Shown here: piece by piece, positions 16,580 to 26,047 of the stretch
Layout: every line of letters starts with the position of its first letter
Position numbering within the stretch: the first letter of the stretch is position 1
NCBI RefSeq assembly: GCF_016680995.1
Contig: NZ_JAEQMG010000145.1
Coordinates: forward strand, 1-64,000
From: Ruminococcus difficilis
Lineage (GTDB): Bacteria; Bacillota_A; Clostridia; Oscillospirales; Acutalibacteraceae
Direction: 5' to 3'
Length of the DNA: 64,000 nt
Made by a program: the position numbers and the translations under genes
The notes under the pieces: generated by a model
The model's input: the letters and a program-made list of their open reading frames with translations, nothing else
Database searches by the model: none
Told to the model about the DNA's origin: nothing

Positions 16580-19500
16580 TCAGCTCAACAGCTTTTGTAA
16601 TGTATCCATCATCTTGGGGATATCATAGGGCTTGGCAAGATGACCGTCCATGCCGGCTTCGAGCGCGATCTTGCGATCCTCTTCAAAGGCATTTGCCGTA
16701 ACCGCGACGATCGGGATACTCGCTTTGGCGGGATCATCCATATTACGGATCCGTTTCGCGGCGGTATAGCCATCCATCTTCGGCATCTGGATATCCATCA
16801 GGATAATGTCATAATAGCCCGCGGGCTCCGACTCCATCTTTTCAACGGCGATCTCTCCGTCGGACGCGATATCCACCGTTAAGCCGACTTCTGTCAGGAT
16901 CGTTTCGGCGATGATCTGGTTCATCTCGTTGTCCTCCGCGAGAAGCACACGCTTTCCGGAAAAATCCGCAACTGTGTTTTCTTCCGACTTTTCATCCTTT
17001 TCTCTGAAAGGCTCCGCCAGCAGATTTCTCAGTTCCGACATAAACAGCGGCTTGGAGCAAAACGCGGTGACGCCCGCTTCCAATGCTTCTTCCTCGATAT
17101 CGCTCCAGTCATAAGCGGTAAGGATAAAGATCGGCGCGTCATCTCCGATGACCTTGCGGATACGGCGCACGGTTTCGATGCCGTTCAGATCCGGCATCTG
17201 CCAGTCGATGATATATACCTTGAATTCGTCGGCGATATCCAGCGCGTCCTTCGCGCGGATCACGGCTTCTTTACCGTAGTTTGTCCAGTCGGGGCGCATA
17301 CCGATCTCACGCAGCATAGAACATACGGAAAGACAGGTATCGATATCGTCATCCGCCACCAGCGCGCGTAAGCCTTTCAGCTCAGGGATCGGCTCGGGTT
17401 CTATTGCCTGACCGCAGACGCGACAGGTGATCTCTACGATGAATTCAGATCCCTTCCCCTTTTCGGAATTGACCGTGATCGTGCCGCCCATCATATCGAC
17501 GATGTTTTTCGTGATCGCCATTCCGAGACCGGTACCCTGGATGCCACTGACCGTGCTGGTCTTTTCACGCGTAAACGCGTCAAAGATGTTTTTCCGGAAT
17601 TCCTCGGTCATGCCGATACCGGTATCCTTGATACGAAATTCGAGCTTCGTCATATCTTTAGAGACGGACGGCTTCTCTGTCAGACGGAAGCTGATCATGC
17701 CGCCGTTCGGCGTGAACTTGATCGCGTTAGACATGATATTCAGGAGCACCTGATTCAGTCTCAGCTTATCGGTAATGATGTCCTCATGTACCACATCCTG
17801 TGTATCGATAAACAGATCCAGCTGCTTTGCGCTGATATTAGCGTGAACGATCGTCCGCAAATCGTGGATCAGCGCCGGCAGATGAACCTCTGTTTCTTCC
17901 AGAGTCATCTTGCCGCTTTCGATGCGGCTCATATCCAATACGTCGTTGATCAGCGAGAGAAGGTGCTGACTGGATACCGAGATCTTGCCTAAGTAATCCT
18001 TTACTTGTTCTTTGTTGTCGATATGGGACGCCGCCAGCGCGGTAAAGCCCGCGATCGCGTTCATCGGAGTACGAATATCGTGCGACATATTATTGAGGAA
18101 GATGGTTTTCGCCTGATTGGCGTGTTCCGCCGCTGCCAGCGCATTTTTGAGCGCTTCCTTCTGCGCCTGTTCCTCACGCACCAAATCAGTGACGTCACTG
18201 TGGTAGCCCTGCAGCATTTGATGACGCGGTTCGATCTCTTTCGCCGTACCGCCGCAGCGAACATACAGCACGCCCTTTGTCGGATGCTCCCAGCGATAGG
18301 TGTTTTCGGACAGCTTGCCCTCGAGCATTTCCTGTACGCTTTGCTCTACCGAAGTCAGATCTTCGGGCAGGATCCCGGAATGCCACGCTTCATAGATCTC
18401 TTCCTCCGACAAGTCTTGACCCTCTACGCCCAAAAGCTGCTTCATCTTGGCGTTGGCTCGCAAACGGGGCTCTTTGCCCTCATCCAGAATGATCATCCAC
18501 ATACCGTAGCCCGCGTCGGAGATGATCTCATCCGTCTGTGCCAATTCCTTTTGGCTCGCCTGCAATTCAGCGTTCTTCTCCTCAAGGCGGATACGGGCTG
18601 CCTCTTTCTCGCGTATCTGTTTCCTTGTACGGATTCTGTCACGCACCAACAGAAGGATGATCACGGCACTGATCACGATGATCACGGAAATAAACAACAG
18701 CATATGATCCGCGATCACATCCCAGAGACCGTAGGTATAAAGATCCTGTGTATAGCGATAGGAGATATTCTGCGCGTAATCACTGCCGACCACATTGACG
18801 CCGCGGTTCAATAGCTTCAACAAACCTTCGTTGCCGATCTCGACGCCGAAGCAGCGGTCATCGTTGCGTGTCAGCTGGTGCAGCACCAGATCCTTATACT
18901 TTTTATTCTTCAGAATATCATTCGCGCGCAGACCGTTGAGCGTCGTACAGCTCGCCTCTTCGGAAACAACAGCATCCAGACACGCGTCGATACTGGGATA
19001 AAAGGTGATCTCCGCGTTCGGAAAATTCGTGCGGACATAATAATACTGCATACGGTTGTTCTCATTGACCGCAAAGTGTGAGGTAGTATCCTCCGTGTAA
19101 TTTCCCTTATGTACCAGCTCGGTCGAAGCGGAGGTGACGGGCATGGTCTGATAGATCCCGTTTTCCTCCGAGAAATACAGTCCGCCGCCGACAGGGAACG
19201 CGACGTCTATTTTCTTCGATGTGATATCGGCAATCATATCGTCATAGCTTTTGTACCCGGTATAAGTGATCTTTAAGTCGGAAAGCCCGAGATCGGTAAG
19301 CATTTCAGGGATCATGTCTTTGACGATACCGGTCACATTGCCGTCTTTGTCCGTATCACTGTAGGGCAGATAGTTTTCAAGATAACCGACCCTGAGGTCA
19401 TCATGGGAGGAGAGCCATTCTTTTTCAGCCTGAGAAAAAGCCCGTGCCGAAATGCTGGCGGGATAATACTTATTGCCGAGGGAATGAAGCCAGTTCGGCT

Positions 19501-20239
19501 CCTCCACCGCCATGGTCGACTGCGCGTCGTTCAATTCCTTCAAAAGATCATTACGCGCTTTGTTGACGCAAAGATAGTAGTCGGAGGTTCCGAACGGAGT
19601 GAGCACCTCGGCGTTATCGCGGCCGTAGGAGCCGTCTCCCTCTACTGCGATCACATCCAGCTCTCCCGAGTCAAACGACTCAAACAAAACGGTATAATCA
19701 TTATACGTCTTTACGGACGCGGTGATATGGTTGGTCGCAAGATATTGATTCAACGTCTCGACCATCGCGCTGTTCAGAACGCCGATCGTCTTTTCGTTGA
19801 GCGTTTCGGGATTGACCGTGATATCATCCGCAGAGATATGCTTAACAAGGTTATAGGTCTCGTTACCCATCGGGGCGTCGGGATAACCGATCACGGCGGA
19901 ACGATCCTGCTTCCACGCAAGACCTGCCAGCAAATCGATTTCTCCGCTCAGAAGCATCTCATACAGATCGTTGTATTCTCCGTAGACATACTCGTACTTC
20001 CAGCCCGTATATTCGGAGATCTTGCGATAATACTCGTAGGCGTAGCCGTTTTTGATCGCGCCCTCTTTCGCGCCTTCCTGAAACACCTCATTCTCATAGT
20101 AACCGACCTTCACGGTTTTGATCTCGGTTTCCTCTGCGATAAAGGATACGGAAAAAGCCGAAGTACTGAGGATCAGTACGAACAGGATACAGAATAAGGC
20201 TCGCACTGCACGATTTCCGACTGTTTTTATGTGAAGCAT
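16580..20239 (-). CDS. Hybrid sensor histidine kinase with two extracellular solute-binding domains
   Basis: 1219 residues. Signal/anchor at 12-32. Two type-3 solute-binding (amino-acid-binding-like) domains follow at about 40-260 ([12 protein letters not shown]) and 280-500 ([14 protein letters not shown]). A membrane helix lies at 513-533. A PAS-like domain spans about 570-690. The histidine-kinase core has H720 in [13 protein letters not shown], the N-box [14 protein letters not shown], and G-boxes DTGIGM and GTGLGM. Two receiver domains have phospho-acceptors D1012 and D1149. No Hpt domain is visible, so phosphotransfer probably goes to a separate protein. It likely senses a small solute outside the cell. 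No response regulator is adjacent. Confidence 0.93.
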   Translation of the reverse strand: MLHIKTVGNRAVRALFCILFVLILSTSAFSVSFIAEETEIKTVKVGYYENEVFQEGAKEGAIKNGYAYEYYRKISEYTGWKYEYVYGEYNDLYEMLLSGEIDLLAGLAWKQDRSAVIGYPDAPMGNETYNLVKHISADDITVNPETLNEKTIGVLNSAMVETLNQYLATNHITASVKTYNDYTVLFESFDSGELDVIAVEGDGSYGRDNAEVLTPFGTSDYYLCVNKARNDLLKELNDAQSTMAVEEPNWLHSLGNKYYPASISARAFSQAEKEWLSSHDDLRVGYLENYLPYSDTDKDGNVTGIVKDMIPEMLTDLGLSDLKITYTGYKSYDDMIADITSKKIDVAFPVGGGLYFSEENGIYQTMPVTSASTELVHKGNYTEDTTSHFAVNENNRMQYYYVRTNFPNAEITFYPSIDACLDAVVSEEASCTTLNGLRANDILKNKKYKDLVLHQLTRNDDRCFGVEIGNEGLLKLLNRGVNVVGSDYAQNISYRYTQDLYTYGLWDVIADHMLLFISVIIVISAVIILLLVRDRIRTRKQIREKEAARIRLEEKNAELQASQKELAQTDEIISDAGYGMWMIILDEGKEPRLRANAKMKQLLGVEGQDLSEEEIYEAWHSGILPEDLTSVEQSVQEMLEGKLSENTYRWEHPTKGVLYVRCGGTAKEIEPRHQMLQGYHSDVTDLVREEQAQKEALKNALAAAEHANQAKTIFLNNMSHDIRTPMNAIAGFTALAASHIDNKEQVKDYLGKISVSSQHLLSLINDVLDMSRIESGKMTLEETEVHLPALIHDLRTIVHANISAKQLDLFIDTQDVVHEDIITDKLRLNQVLLNIMSNAIKFTPNGGMISFRLTEKPSVSKDMTKLEFRIKDTGIGMTEEFRKNIFDAFTREKTSTVSGIQGTGLGMAITKNIVDMMGGTITVNSEKGKGSEFIVEITCRVCGQAIEPEPIPELKGLRALVADDDIDTCLSVCSMLREIGMRPDWTNYGKEAVIRAKDALDIADEFKVYIIDWQMPDLNGIETVRRIRKVIGDDAPIFILTAYDWSDIEEEALEAGVTAFCSKPLFMSELRNLLAEPFREKDEKSEENTVADFSGKRVLLAEDNEMNQIIAETILTEVGLTVDIASDGEIAVEKMESEPAGYYDIILMDIQMPKMDGYTAAKRIRNMDDPAKASIPIVAVTANAFEEDRKIALEAGMDGHLAKPYDIPKMMDTLQKLLS

Positions 20240-20418
20240 TCATTTCACCTCTGACTATCATGAATCGGACTTTCTGCATCATACGAATATCGGAAAACCG
20301 ATTCAAAAACTGATATAGTATCAGCCAAGTTGTTTATTACAAACCTATACATAGTTATTTTATCATATCAGTATATAATAATCAAATCTATATTGATAAA
20401 AATATACTTCTAAATCAG

Positions 20419-20449
20419 AACACTCCCTCAAACTCTTTGGGGGAGTGTT
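20419..20449 (-). terminator. Hairpin after the lipoprotein gene
   Basis: AACACTCCCTCAAA pairs with TTTGGGGGAGTGTT (one T-G wobble, 3-nt loop). The U-tract is poor on the minus strand. The stretch 20240-20418 holds AT-rich sequence, probably the kinase promoter region, and no gene. Confidence 0.55.
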
Positions 20450-20510
20450 ATTGATCATATTACAATTTTTCTTATACGCGTGATAAATACAGATCTCCGT
20501 CTTCTTCTTT

Positions 20511-21020
20511 CTATTCAAAGTCTTCTTCTTTCCATTCAAAAACAGAAGTAGATTTATACTCTTGAGGAAGATCCTTTATCGTTTCCCAATTCTTTTCGAA
20601 TTCTCCTGTTTTCCATTCGAGATCATCAAAACGGTCACATACCATCCGTACATCTGTTTCCGAATCATATTGTTGTAATTCATAGTTGAATGATCCTGCT
20701 TGATAATCATCGACATTAAAAACTATCCATTTATCGTAAAATTCTATGTACAGCTTACCTTTATCATAAGCAAAACGTTTGATATATCCTTCTGCTATTT
20801 GTGCCCATTTGAAGTTATCTTTCGGATCAGAGGAAAAATTGAGGCAGAGAGAATCCGAATCAGGAGACATTCGCACGTCTACTTTATTGTAATAGGTATA
20901 TGTATCAGAATCTAACCATGTCACATTTACACATCCGTCTTTATCAGGTATACATCCGGTTTGAGGGATTGTAAAAAAACAGACAATTATTAAGCAAACG
21001 CAAACTTTTATGCTTTTCAT
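20511..21020 (-). CDS. Hypothetical secreted protein or lipoprotein
   Basis: About 169 residues. GGAGG before ATG 21020 favours this start over the longer frame at 21050. The N-terminus MKSIKVCVCLIIVCFFTIPQTGC is a signal peptide ending in a cysteine; the lipobox is imperfect (Q at -3). The mature part is acidic and rich in Tyr, Trp and Asp. No family recognised. It follows the XRE/DUF2975 pair, 22 bp after the XRE stop, and may share their promoter. Confidence 0.65.
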   Translation of the reverse strand: MKSIKVCVCLIIVCFFTIPQTGCIPDKDGCVNVTWLDSDTYTYYNKVDVRMSPDSDSLCLNFSSDPKDNFKWAQIAEGYIKRFAYDKGKLYIEFYDKWIVFNVDDYQAGSFNYELQQYDSETDVRMVCDRFDDLEWKTGEFEKNWETIKDLPQEYKSTSVFEWKEEDFE

Positions 21021-21042
21021 AACAATCCTCCGGCTAATACTA

Positions 21043-21258
21043 TTATTCATCCTTACGAAACTCCAACAAATCGCCGGGCTGGCAGTCCAGCGCGTCGCAT
21101 AGCTTACGCAGAGTCTCCACCTTGACCGCCTTTGCCTTGCCGTTTTTGAGGATGGACATATTGGCGAGGGTGATCCCTACCCTCTCCGAAAGCTCGGTCA
21201 CACTCATCTTGCGCTTAGCAAGCATCACATCAATGTTAAAAATGATTTCACTCATCAT
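21043..21258 (-). CDS. XRE-family HTH regulator (YozG-like)
   Basis: 70-71 residues, a single helix-turn-helix: NIDVMLAKRKMSVTELSERVGITLANMSILKNGKAKAVKVETL...ALDCQPGDLLEF. This short type is typically paired with a DUF2975 membrane protein, as here (stop of that gene at 21265, 6 bp upstream). It probably represses its own operon. Confidence 0.9.
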   Translation of the reverse strand: MMSEIIFNIDVMLAKRKMSVTELSERVGITLANMSILKNGKAKAVKVETLRKLCDALDCQPGDLLEFRKDE

Positions 21259-21264
21259 GTCACC

Positions 21265-21744
21265 TCAAATCGTATAACGGTTCTCGTCCTCGATATCGGC
21301 AGCTCGGGACGTCAGGTGAGAAAGCGCGAATGAAGCAACGCAGATCGCTATACCGATGAATACAACTACCAGCGACATCATGACAAGACCAGGATGGTTC
21401 ATGTTCAGAAGCAGTAAAACAATATTTCCAATAAAGAAATATACTGCATCAACCGCTGATAGGATCGCTATGGCTTTTAGCAGCTTTGCATTAGCCAAAG
21501 AAAAAGCGTTGTCACGGGCGATGTTAGAAGCGATCCTCCAACCAAGCACCAATACAATAAAGCAAGGCACTGCCGCGATCCAAAGAAAAATCGTCCACGG
21601 TATATAGGCGCTTGCAAACTCCGGATATGCCGCCACCAATGACTTAGCGATCGACGGAACGGCAAAGCCCAGAATACCTGCTCCGCAAACTGCAAATCCC
21701 AAGAGGACTGCTTTGATCCAAATTGAGAGAGTTTTCAATTTCAT
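21265..21744 (-). CDS. DUF2975 membrane protein
   Basis: 159 residues with four membrane helices, the DUF2975 layout, including LGWRIASNIARDNAFSLANAKLLKAIAIL between helices two and three. The family has no known biochemical role. It is co-transcribed with the following XRE regulator. AGGTGAGAG precedes the start. Confidence 0.85.
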   Translation of the reverse strand: MKLKTLSIWIKAVLLGFAVCGAGILGFAVPSIAKSLVAAYPEFASAYIPWTIFLWIAAVPCFIVLVLGWRIASNIARDNAFSLANAKLLKAIAILSAVDAVYFFIGNIVLLLLNMNHPGLVMMSLVVVFIGIAICVASFALSHLTSRAADIEDENRYTI

Positions 21745-21764
21745 TCTCTCACCTCCATAATTCG

Positions 21765-21793
21765 ATTGTAACAGAGAACTTATTGAAAGTCAA
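21765..21793 (-). promoter_or_regulatory. Promoter of the DUF2975-XRE operon
   Basis: TTGACT (21788-21793), 17-bp spacer, TACAAT (21765-21770), 21 bp upstream of the start codon. Confidence 0.8.
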
Positions 21794-21831
21794 GATGAAT
21801 TTATCGAATTACAATAAATTTTAACAACAAA

Positions 21832-21860
21832 GAAACTGCCACCTTAGGGGTGACAGTTTC
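21832..21860 (-). terminator. Terminator of the HtrA gene
   Basis: On the minus strand GAAACTGTCACC pairs with GGTGGCAGTTTC (one mismatch), then TTTGTTGTTAAAATTT. Confidence 0.75.
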
Positions 21861-21882
21861 TGATACTAACCTTATGATTTCA

Positions 21883-23574
21883 TTATCTGTTACCAAACAT
21901 TCCGAAGGGATTGCTTCCCTGGCTGCCGTCGTTGCCGTTATTGTTATTGGATTGACTACTGCTGCTGTTCGTGTTGTTCTGATCGGGGACGTCCTCATCC
22001 AGCGTCAGCTCGATCGTCTTCTTGCTTCCGCCGCGATCGATCTCGAACGTGACTTTATCGCCTGCGGATTTATCATTGATCACGGTCGTGATATCATCCG
22101 CTTTGCTGACCTCTTTACCGTCGAGCGATACAACGCGGTCGCCCTTAGCAAAGCCTGCCTTAGCGGCATTGGAACCGTTCTCGACGGAGTTGATATAGAC
22201 GCCCGCCTGAGAGGTTCCGTAATAGTACCACGCGAACATGCTGTTTGACAGATCGATGAAGGTCATACCGGTATCCGCTCTGCCGCGAACATAACCATAA
22301 TCCTTCAGATCATCGATGATCTCGATAACGTCGTTGATCGGGATGACAAAGCCAATGTTATCGATCTCTTCGGAAGAGGATTTTGCGACAACGATACCCG
22401 CAAGCGTACCCTGACCGTCAAACATACCGCCGCCGGAGTTACCGGGGTTGACAGCCGCATCGGTCTGCATAAGGTGCATGGTCTTGCCGTCGATGACGAT
22501 GGAGCGATCCAGCGCCGAGATGATACCTTCGGTGACGGAGCCGCCAAGCGTGCCCAAGGGGTTGCCGATGATGACCGCTTTCGCGCCGACCGCGAGCTTG
22601 GATGAGTCGCCGAATACCGCGACAGGCAGATCGGACGCTTCGATCTTCAACAGCGCGATATCCACCTTAGCGTCGGTACCAACCAGCTTAGCGTCATAGC
22701 TGTCGCCGCCGCGGGTCGTGACCTTGATGGAGCTTGCGCCGGAGATCACGTGGTTATTGGTGACGATATAGCCGTCCTTGCTGATGATAACGCCGGATCC
22801 CGCGCCCTGAGCAATATACTGACCGTAGAATGTGCTGGTCTGCATGACCTCGGTCGTGATCTCTACGACGGTATCCGCGACCTCATTGGTGATGGTCTCG
22901 GTCGACTTATCGACCGTATTCTCAGCGTCTTCCTTTTCGGTATTCACCTTATGGATGACCATCGTGCCGGTGTCGTTGCTTTCATACTTGGAAGCGTTGA
23001 TCTTCTGTGCCAGGATACTGCCGCCGAAACCGGTCAATCCGGAAACGATGATACAGATAATGAGCAACAGCGCGATACTGCCCTTCGACATACCGCCGCC
23101 GGACTTTTTGTCCTTTTTGTTACCGCTGTCCGCGGAATTCGTCGTGCTCCAATTGTTCACCGGTTTTTGCGGTGTATCGGAAACGCCGGAATAGATGTTA
23201 CGGCTGTTTTCCGTCGCGCGGGTATTGTAATGATAGAAGCCGTCATTCGGGTTTTGATTCGGCTGACTCGGAGTCGACGCGGGAGTGGGCTCAGGACGAC
23301 TGTATGACGGTGTGCCGGCAGCTCGATAAGGATTCTGATAGGCGTCCTGTCTCGGCTGAACAGGCTGCTGATAGTTGCCGCGATCGACATAAGGATTGTG
23401 ATAGGGGCGTTGCTCCTGCGGGTCTACGGGCTGCTGAATCGGTTCCGATCTGTGAACGGGATCGGGTACAGCAGCGTGATCGCTCTCAGCCGCTTGCCGG
23501 GGGGTCTCATGCAACAGCTCTGTTTTTTCATTATCTTCAGGGAAATGCAGGTTTTCATATTGATTATCAGACAT
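21883..23574 (-). CDS. htrA: HtrA/DegP-type membrane-anchored serine protease
   Basis: 563 residues. A long Pro/Gln/Asn-rich cytoplasmic tail (1-160) leads to one membrane helix at about 166-188. The trypsin-like domain has the catalytic triad H275 (TNNHV), D305 (KVDIALL) and S380 (NPGNSGGG). A PDZ domain lies at about 440-530, and a low-complexity Ser/Asn/Gly tail ends the protein. Family members degrade or refold misfolded exported proteins on the outer face of the membrane under stress. It is monocistronic, with its own terminator. Confidence 0.95.
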   Translation of the reverse strand: MSDNQYENLHFPEDNEKTELLHETPRQAAESDHAAVPDPVHRSEPIQQPVDPQEQRPYHNPYVDRGNYQQPVQPRQDAYQNPYRAAGTPSYSRPEPTPASTPSQPNQNPNDGFYHYNTRATENSRNIYSGVSDTPQKPVNNWSTTNSADSGNKKDKKSGGGMSKGSIALLLIICIIVSGLTGFGGSILAQKINASKYESNDTGTMVIHKVNTEKEDAENTVDKSTETITNEVADTVVEITTEVMQTSTFYGQYIAQGAGSGVIISKDGYIVTNNHVISGASSIKVTTRGGDSYDAKLVGTDAKVDIALLKIEASDLPVAVFGDSSKLAVGAKAVIIGNPLGTLGGSVTEGIISALDRSIVIDGKTMHLMQTDAAVNPGNSGGGMFDGQGTLAGIVVAKSSSEEIDNIGFVIPINDVIEIIDDLKDYGYVRGRADTGMTFIDLSNSMFAWYYYGTSQAGVYINSVENGSNAAKAGFAKGDRVVSLDGKEVSKADDITTVINDKSAGDKVTFEIDRGGSKKTIELTLDEDVPDQNNTNSSSSQSNNNNGNDGSQGSNPFGMFGNR

Positions 23575-23731
23575 AATATACCTCCTGTTATTCTACCATT
23601 TATCGTAACGCCGAATCAAGGCGCAATATACTTTCTGAATATAACACTATCATAAAGCTTTTATGTGTCATCTGTATGAACAAAGAACAAAAAAATATGA
23701 ATACATTATGAACAGAACATGAACGTTCCGG

Positions 23732-24175
23732 TCATTGCCGCTGTTTGTCGATCACCATCTGTAAATACGGCAACAATTCAAAGCCCATGCGCTCATACAA
23801 ACGCTTGGCGCCTTCATTATAATCCTCGACCTCTAATCGAAGCCGCATGATACCGGACTGCGCCTTGAGCCAGTCAAAGAACTCGGTCGCCAAGCCGCGT
23901 GAACGGTACTCGGGATCGATGTAGATCTCTTCGATGGTCACGCTCACACCGCCCGCCTCCTGTGAGAAGGTCTTGGACAGCAGCACAAATCCGCAGGGCG
24001 TCGCGTCACATTCAAAGATGTAGCCCTTGACATAGGCGTCACTGCGCAGCATCTCATCAAAGGTGGCGCGATAATTCTCCTCAGGTACGGGTGCGTTCAC
24101 CACATCGGTGTGATAAAACACATCGACATAATGACGGTAAAGCTCCCAATCGTTTTCTGTTATTCTTCTGAACAT
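23732..24175 (-). CDS. GNAT-family N-acetyltransferase
   Basis: About 147 residues from ATG 24175, which has AGGAA upstream; the longer frame at 24217 has no site. Motif A, the acetyl-CoA pyrophosphate loop, is IEEIYIDPEYRSRGLATEFFDWL. A typical late motif is EVEDYNEGAKRLYERMGFE. It moves an acetyl group from acetyl-CoA to an amine of unknown identity. Confidence 0.9.
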   Translation of the reverse strand: MFRRITENDWELYRHYVDVFYHTDVVNAPVPEENYRATFDEMLRSDAYVKGYIFECDATPCGFVLLSKTFSQEAGGVSVTIEEIYIDPEYRSRGLATEFFDWLKAQSGIMRLRLEVEDYNEGAKRLYERMGFELLPYLQMVIDKQRQ

Positions 24176-24202
24176 GGTATAATTCCTTAATCGAATATTA
24201 AT

Positions 24203-24250
24203 GGTTAAGATCGCCACACCCCGACACGAGTGTCAGGGTTCGCAATGACA
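24203..24250 (+). repeat. Dispersed short repeat, diverged copy R2a
   Basis: GGTTAAGATCGCCACACC...CGCAATGACA keeps the two ends of the repeat family around a different core, CGACACGAGTGTC, itself a palindrome. It is directly followed by copy R2b. Confidence 0.6.
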
Positions 24251-24257
24251 CTCTGTA

Positions 24258-24340
24258 GGTTGAGATTGCCACGGCAACCCTCCGCCGCTTTGCGGCACCT
24301 CCCTTAGGAAAGGGAGGCTTATCGCCTCGCAATGACGATT
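24258..24340 (+). repeat. Dispersed short repeat, full copy R2b
   Basis: GGTTGAGATTGCCACGG...CCTCGCAATGACGATT, 83 bp. Internal hairpins include CCGCCGCTTTGCGG and CCTCCCTTAGGAAAGGGAGG. It matches R1 at 8247-8380 apart from that copy's insert. The gap 24176-24377 holds no gene. Confidence 0.88.
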
Positions 24341-24377
24341 TATAGCATGGTCTATGCCACACTGTAACCAGCAAAGA

Positions 24378-25193
24378 CTATTTCAGATCGATACGGAACA
24401 ATCTTGCTGCGTTGCGATACATGATGTTGTCATAATCCTCGGGGCTGATCATCGCGCGGAATTCATTGAAGTATTCCTGATACAGCGATCTGTCACCGGT
24501 CTTGTTATGCAGATAGGTATCGGGACCGTCGATGGGATTGTCGGAGCCGAACAGGAGCTTACCGCTCCCCCATCGCTCGATCGCTTTGAGAGTGCTTTTG
24601 ACCGGCACCCATGTCGTATCGCCGTACAGGTTATCCGCTTTGCCGAGCAGCTCGATCGCCTCGCTGTTATCGGAGCCCAGATCCATATGCACCATCACAA
24701 AGCTGATATCGGGATGCTTGAGCGCGGCATTGTACAGATGGACGGAACGCGCCTCCTCGCAGCCGCCGGTGTGAGAAACGACCGGCAAATGATACCTTCG
24801 CGCGATCTCATACACCGCCTCGGCACGGGGATCATCGGGCGCGACACGTGAATGGAACGGATGCAGTTTGAGTCCGTAGACCAGCTCTCGATTCTCCTCC
24901 AGCAAGCGGATAAATCCATCATCGGGTGTTTCCGCATAGAGCTTCATCCACGGCGTCACGCCGATCCGGTCGGGATAACGGCGAGCGAAACGGAGGGTGC
25001 TCTCGAACACCTGATTCTGCGGCGTCTGCAAGGCGTCGGGAATCCTTTGACCGTTATGATCAAACTCAGCCGCGTTGACGCCGGACACCAATGAGAAATC
25101 CACCCCGTAACGGTTCATAGAATAAATTACATCCTCTTCACGCATCTCAAAATCAAGTATCGTTCCGATATGCACATGGGTATCGATCAACAT
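24378..25193 (-). CDS. Metal-dependent amidohydrolase (amidohydrolase_2 family)
   Basis: About 271 residues from MLIDTHVHIG. This start has a GGTGAT site; an upstream ATG at 25238 is also in frame. Metal-site motifs are DTHVHIG at the N-terminus, GLKLHPFHSR, VSHTGG and FGSDNPIDGP, with the C-terminal helix NAARLF. The TIM-barrel family hydrolyses or decarboxylates small cyclic or aromatic acids. The substrate is unknown. Confidence 0.87.
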   Translation of the reverse strand: MLIDTHVHIGTILDFEMREEDVIYSMNRYGVDFSLVSGVNAAEFDHNGQRIPDALQTPQNQVFESTLRFARRYPDRIGVTPWMKLYAETPDDGFIRLLEENRELVYGLKLHPFHSRVAPDDPRAEAVYEIARRYHLPVVSHTGGCEEARSVHLYNAALKHPDISFVMVHMDLGSDNSEAIELLGKADNLYGDTTWVPVKSTLKAIERWGSGKLLFGSDNPIDGPDTYLHNKTGDRSLYQEYFNEFRAMISPEDYDNIMYRNAARLFRIDLK

Positions 25194-25414
25194 AGAATCA
25201 CCGACATTCATTTTATCACAATCAAACGCAGGAATCAATCGGAATCTGAAAAAAACTGCCGATGAAAAGTCGTTTCTTTCTCAATCACAGAGAATCATAC
25301 TCGCATTCCGCCGACCTCGGCATAGTATGTACTGTGGCGAATCGCCATCATCATTCCGATCTGTCACGCTGATCCTATATCTCCATACAGATCGGAGCAA
25401 AAGGAGAATGATTC

Positions 25415-25615
25415 ATGGACAGGAAAACGATCATGGCTGAATACGGCGTCGCGCCGTTACCGAAGGATACGACCGAAGCGATGGCATACATCCCCTACCA
25501 GCCGTATGAGCCCGAAATGTGCAAGGCGGTGCTCGGATATGAGAACGGTACGCTGTTCCGCGCGCTGCACAAGCCGTTCTACGGCAGTAAATGCGGAGGT
25601 GCCGACAATGACTGA
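25415..25615 (+). CDS. cotJA: Spore coat-associated protein CotJA
   Basis: 66 residues. The pattern AMAYIPYQPYEPEM...YENGTLFRALHKPF is the CotJA signature. It is a small inner-coat component of endospores and the first gene of cotJA-cotJB-cotJC. AAGGAG at 25400-25405 marks the start. A possible sporulation-type -10 (CATACAGAT, 25384-25392) lies upstream, but I see no firm -35. The preceding gap 25194-25414 shows nothing else. Confidence 0.9.
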   Translation: MDRKTIMAEYGVAPLPKDTTEAMAYIPYQPYEPEMCKAVLGYENGTLFRALHKPFYGSKCGGADND

Positions 25616-25856
25616 ACGCGATATGATGCTCAAAAAGATCGGCACCCTCAAATTTGCCGTCACCGATATCGACCTATTCCTCGACACCCATCCGGGTGAC
25701 GCCGCAATGTTGAAGAAGCGCGAGGAATATGAAAGTCAGCTCGAACCGCTGATAACACAATTTGAGGCGCAATTCGGTCCGCTGACCAAATGCGAAAACG
25801 ACGCCAACACATGGGCTTGGGTCAAAGACCCGTGGCCTTGGGATACGGAGGGTTAA
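25608..25856 (+). CDS. cotJB: Spore coat protein CotJB
   Basis: 82 residues from ATG 25608, overlapping cotJA by 8 bp. The CotJB pattern is clear: MLKKIGTLKFAVTDIDLFLDTHPGD, then QFEAQFGPLT, ending DPWPWDTEG. It is thought to be a coat assembly factor acting with CotJA and CotJC. Confidence 0.93.
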   Translation: MTERDMMLKKIGTLKFAVTDIDLFLDTHPGDAAMLKKREEYESQLEPLITQFEAQFGPLTKCENDANTWAWVKDPWPWDTEG

Positions 25857-25858
25857 CT

Positions 25859-25972
25859 ATGTTTGTATACGAAAAGCAACTGCAATATCCGGTCAAGATC
25901 AAGAACCCCAACCCCGCGCTCGCGAAAATCATTATCACACAGTACGGTGGTGCATACTCCAAAAGTAGATAA
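25859..25972 (+). pseudogene. cotJC: CotJC 5' fragment, interrupted by the prophage
   Basis: The frame opens MFVYEKQLQYPVKIKNPNP and continues to IIITQYGG, the exact N-terminus of the manganese-catalase-like coat protein CotJC. It then runs into prophage sequence (AYSKSR, stop). Full CotJC is about 190 residues; 31 are present here. The next codons (PDGELGASIRYLSQRF) are at 63212 onward. Joining GGTGG at 25946-25950 to GGTGG at 63208-63212 restores the frame perfectly. Confidence 0.95.
25946..25950 (+). other. attL: attL core of the prophage
   Basis: GGTGG is the only longer identity shared with the right junction (TACGGTGG here, TATGGTGG at 63205-63212). A very short core is normal for serine integrases. 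Confidence 0.8.
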
Positions 25973-26004
25973 AAGCCAGCCACAAAGAATGAGGCTGGCT
26001 TTTT
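25971..26004. terminator. Bidirectional terminator at the left prophage end
   Basis: AAAAGCCAGCC pairs with GGCTGGCTTTT (11-nt loop), with T-runs both ways. It ends both the late phage operon and the cotJ transcript. Confidence 0.9.
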
Positions 26005-26047
26005 CTTTAATTATATTCATTATAGTGTAAATGTCAAGCGACGATGA

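Noticed and set aside
25384..25392. Sporulation-type promoter for cotJA
   Set aside because: The -10-like CATACAGAT is present but no convincing -35 at the right distance, so not listed as a feature.
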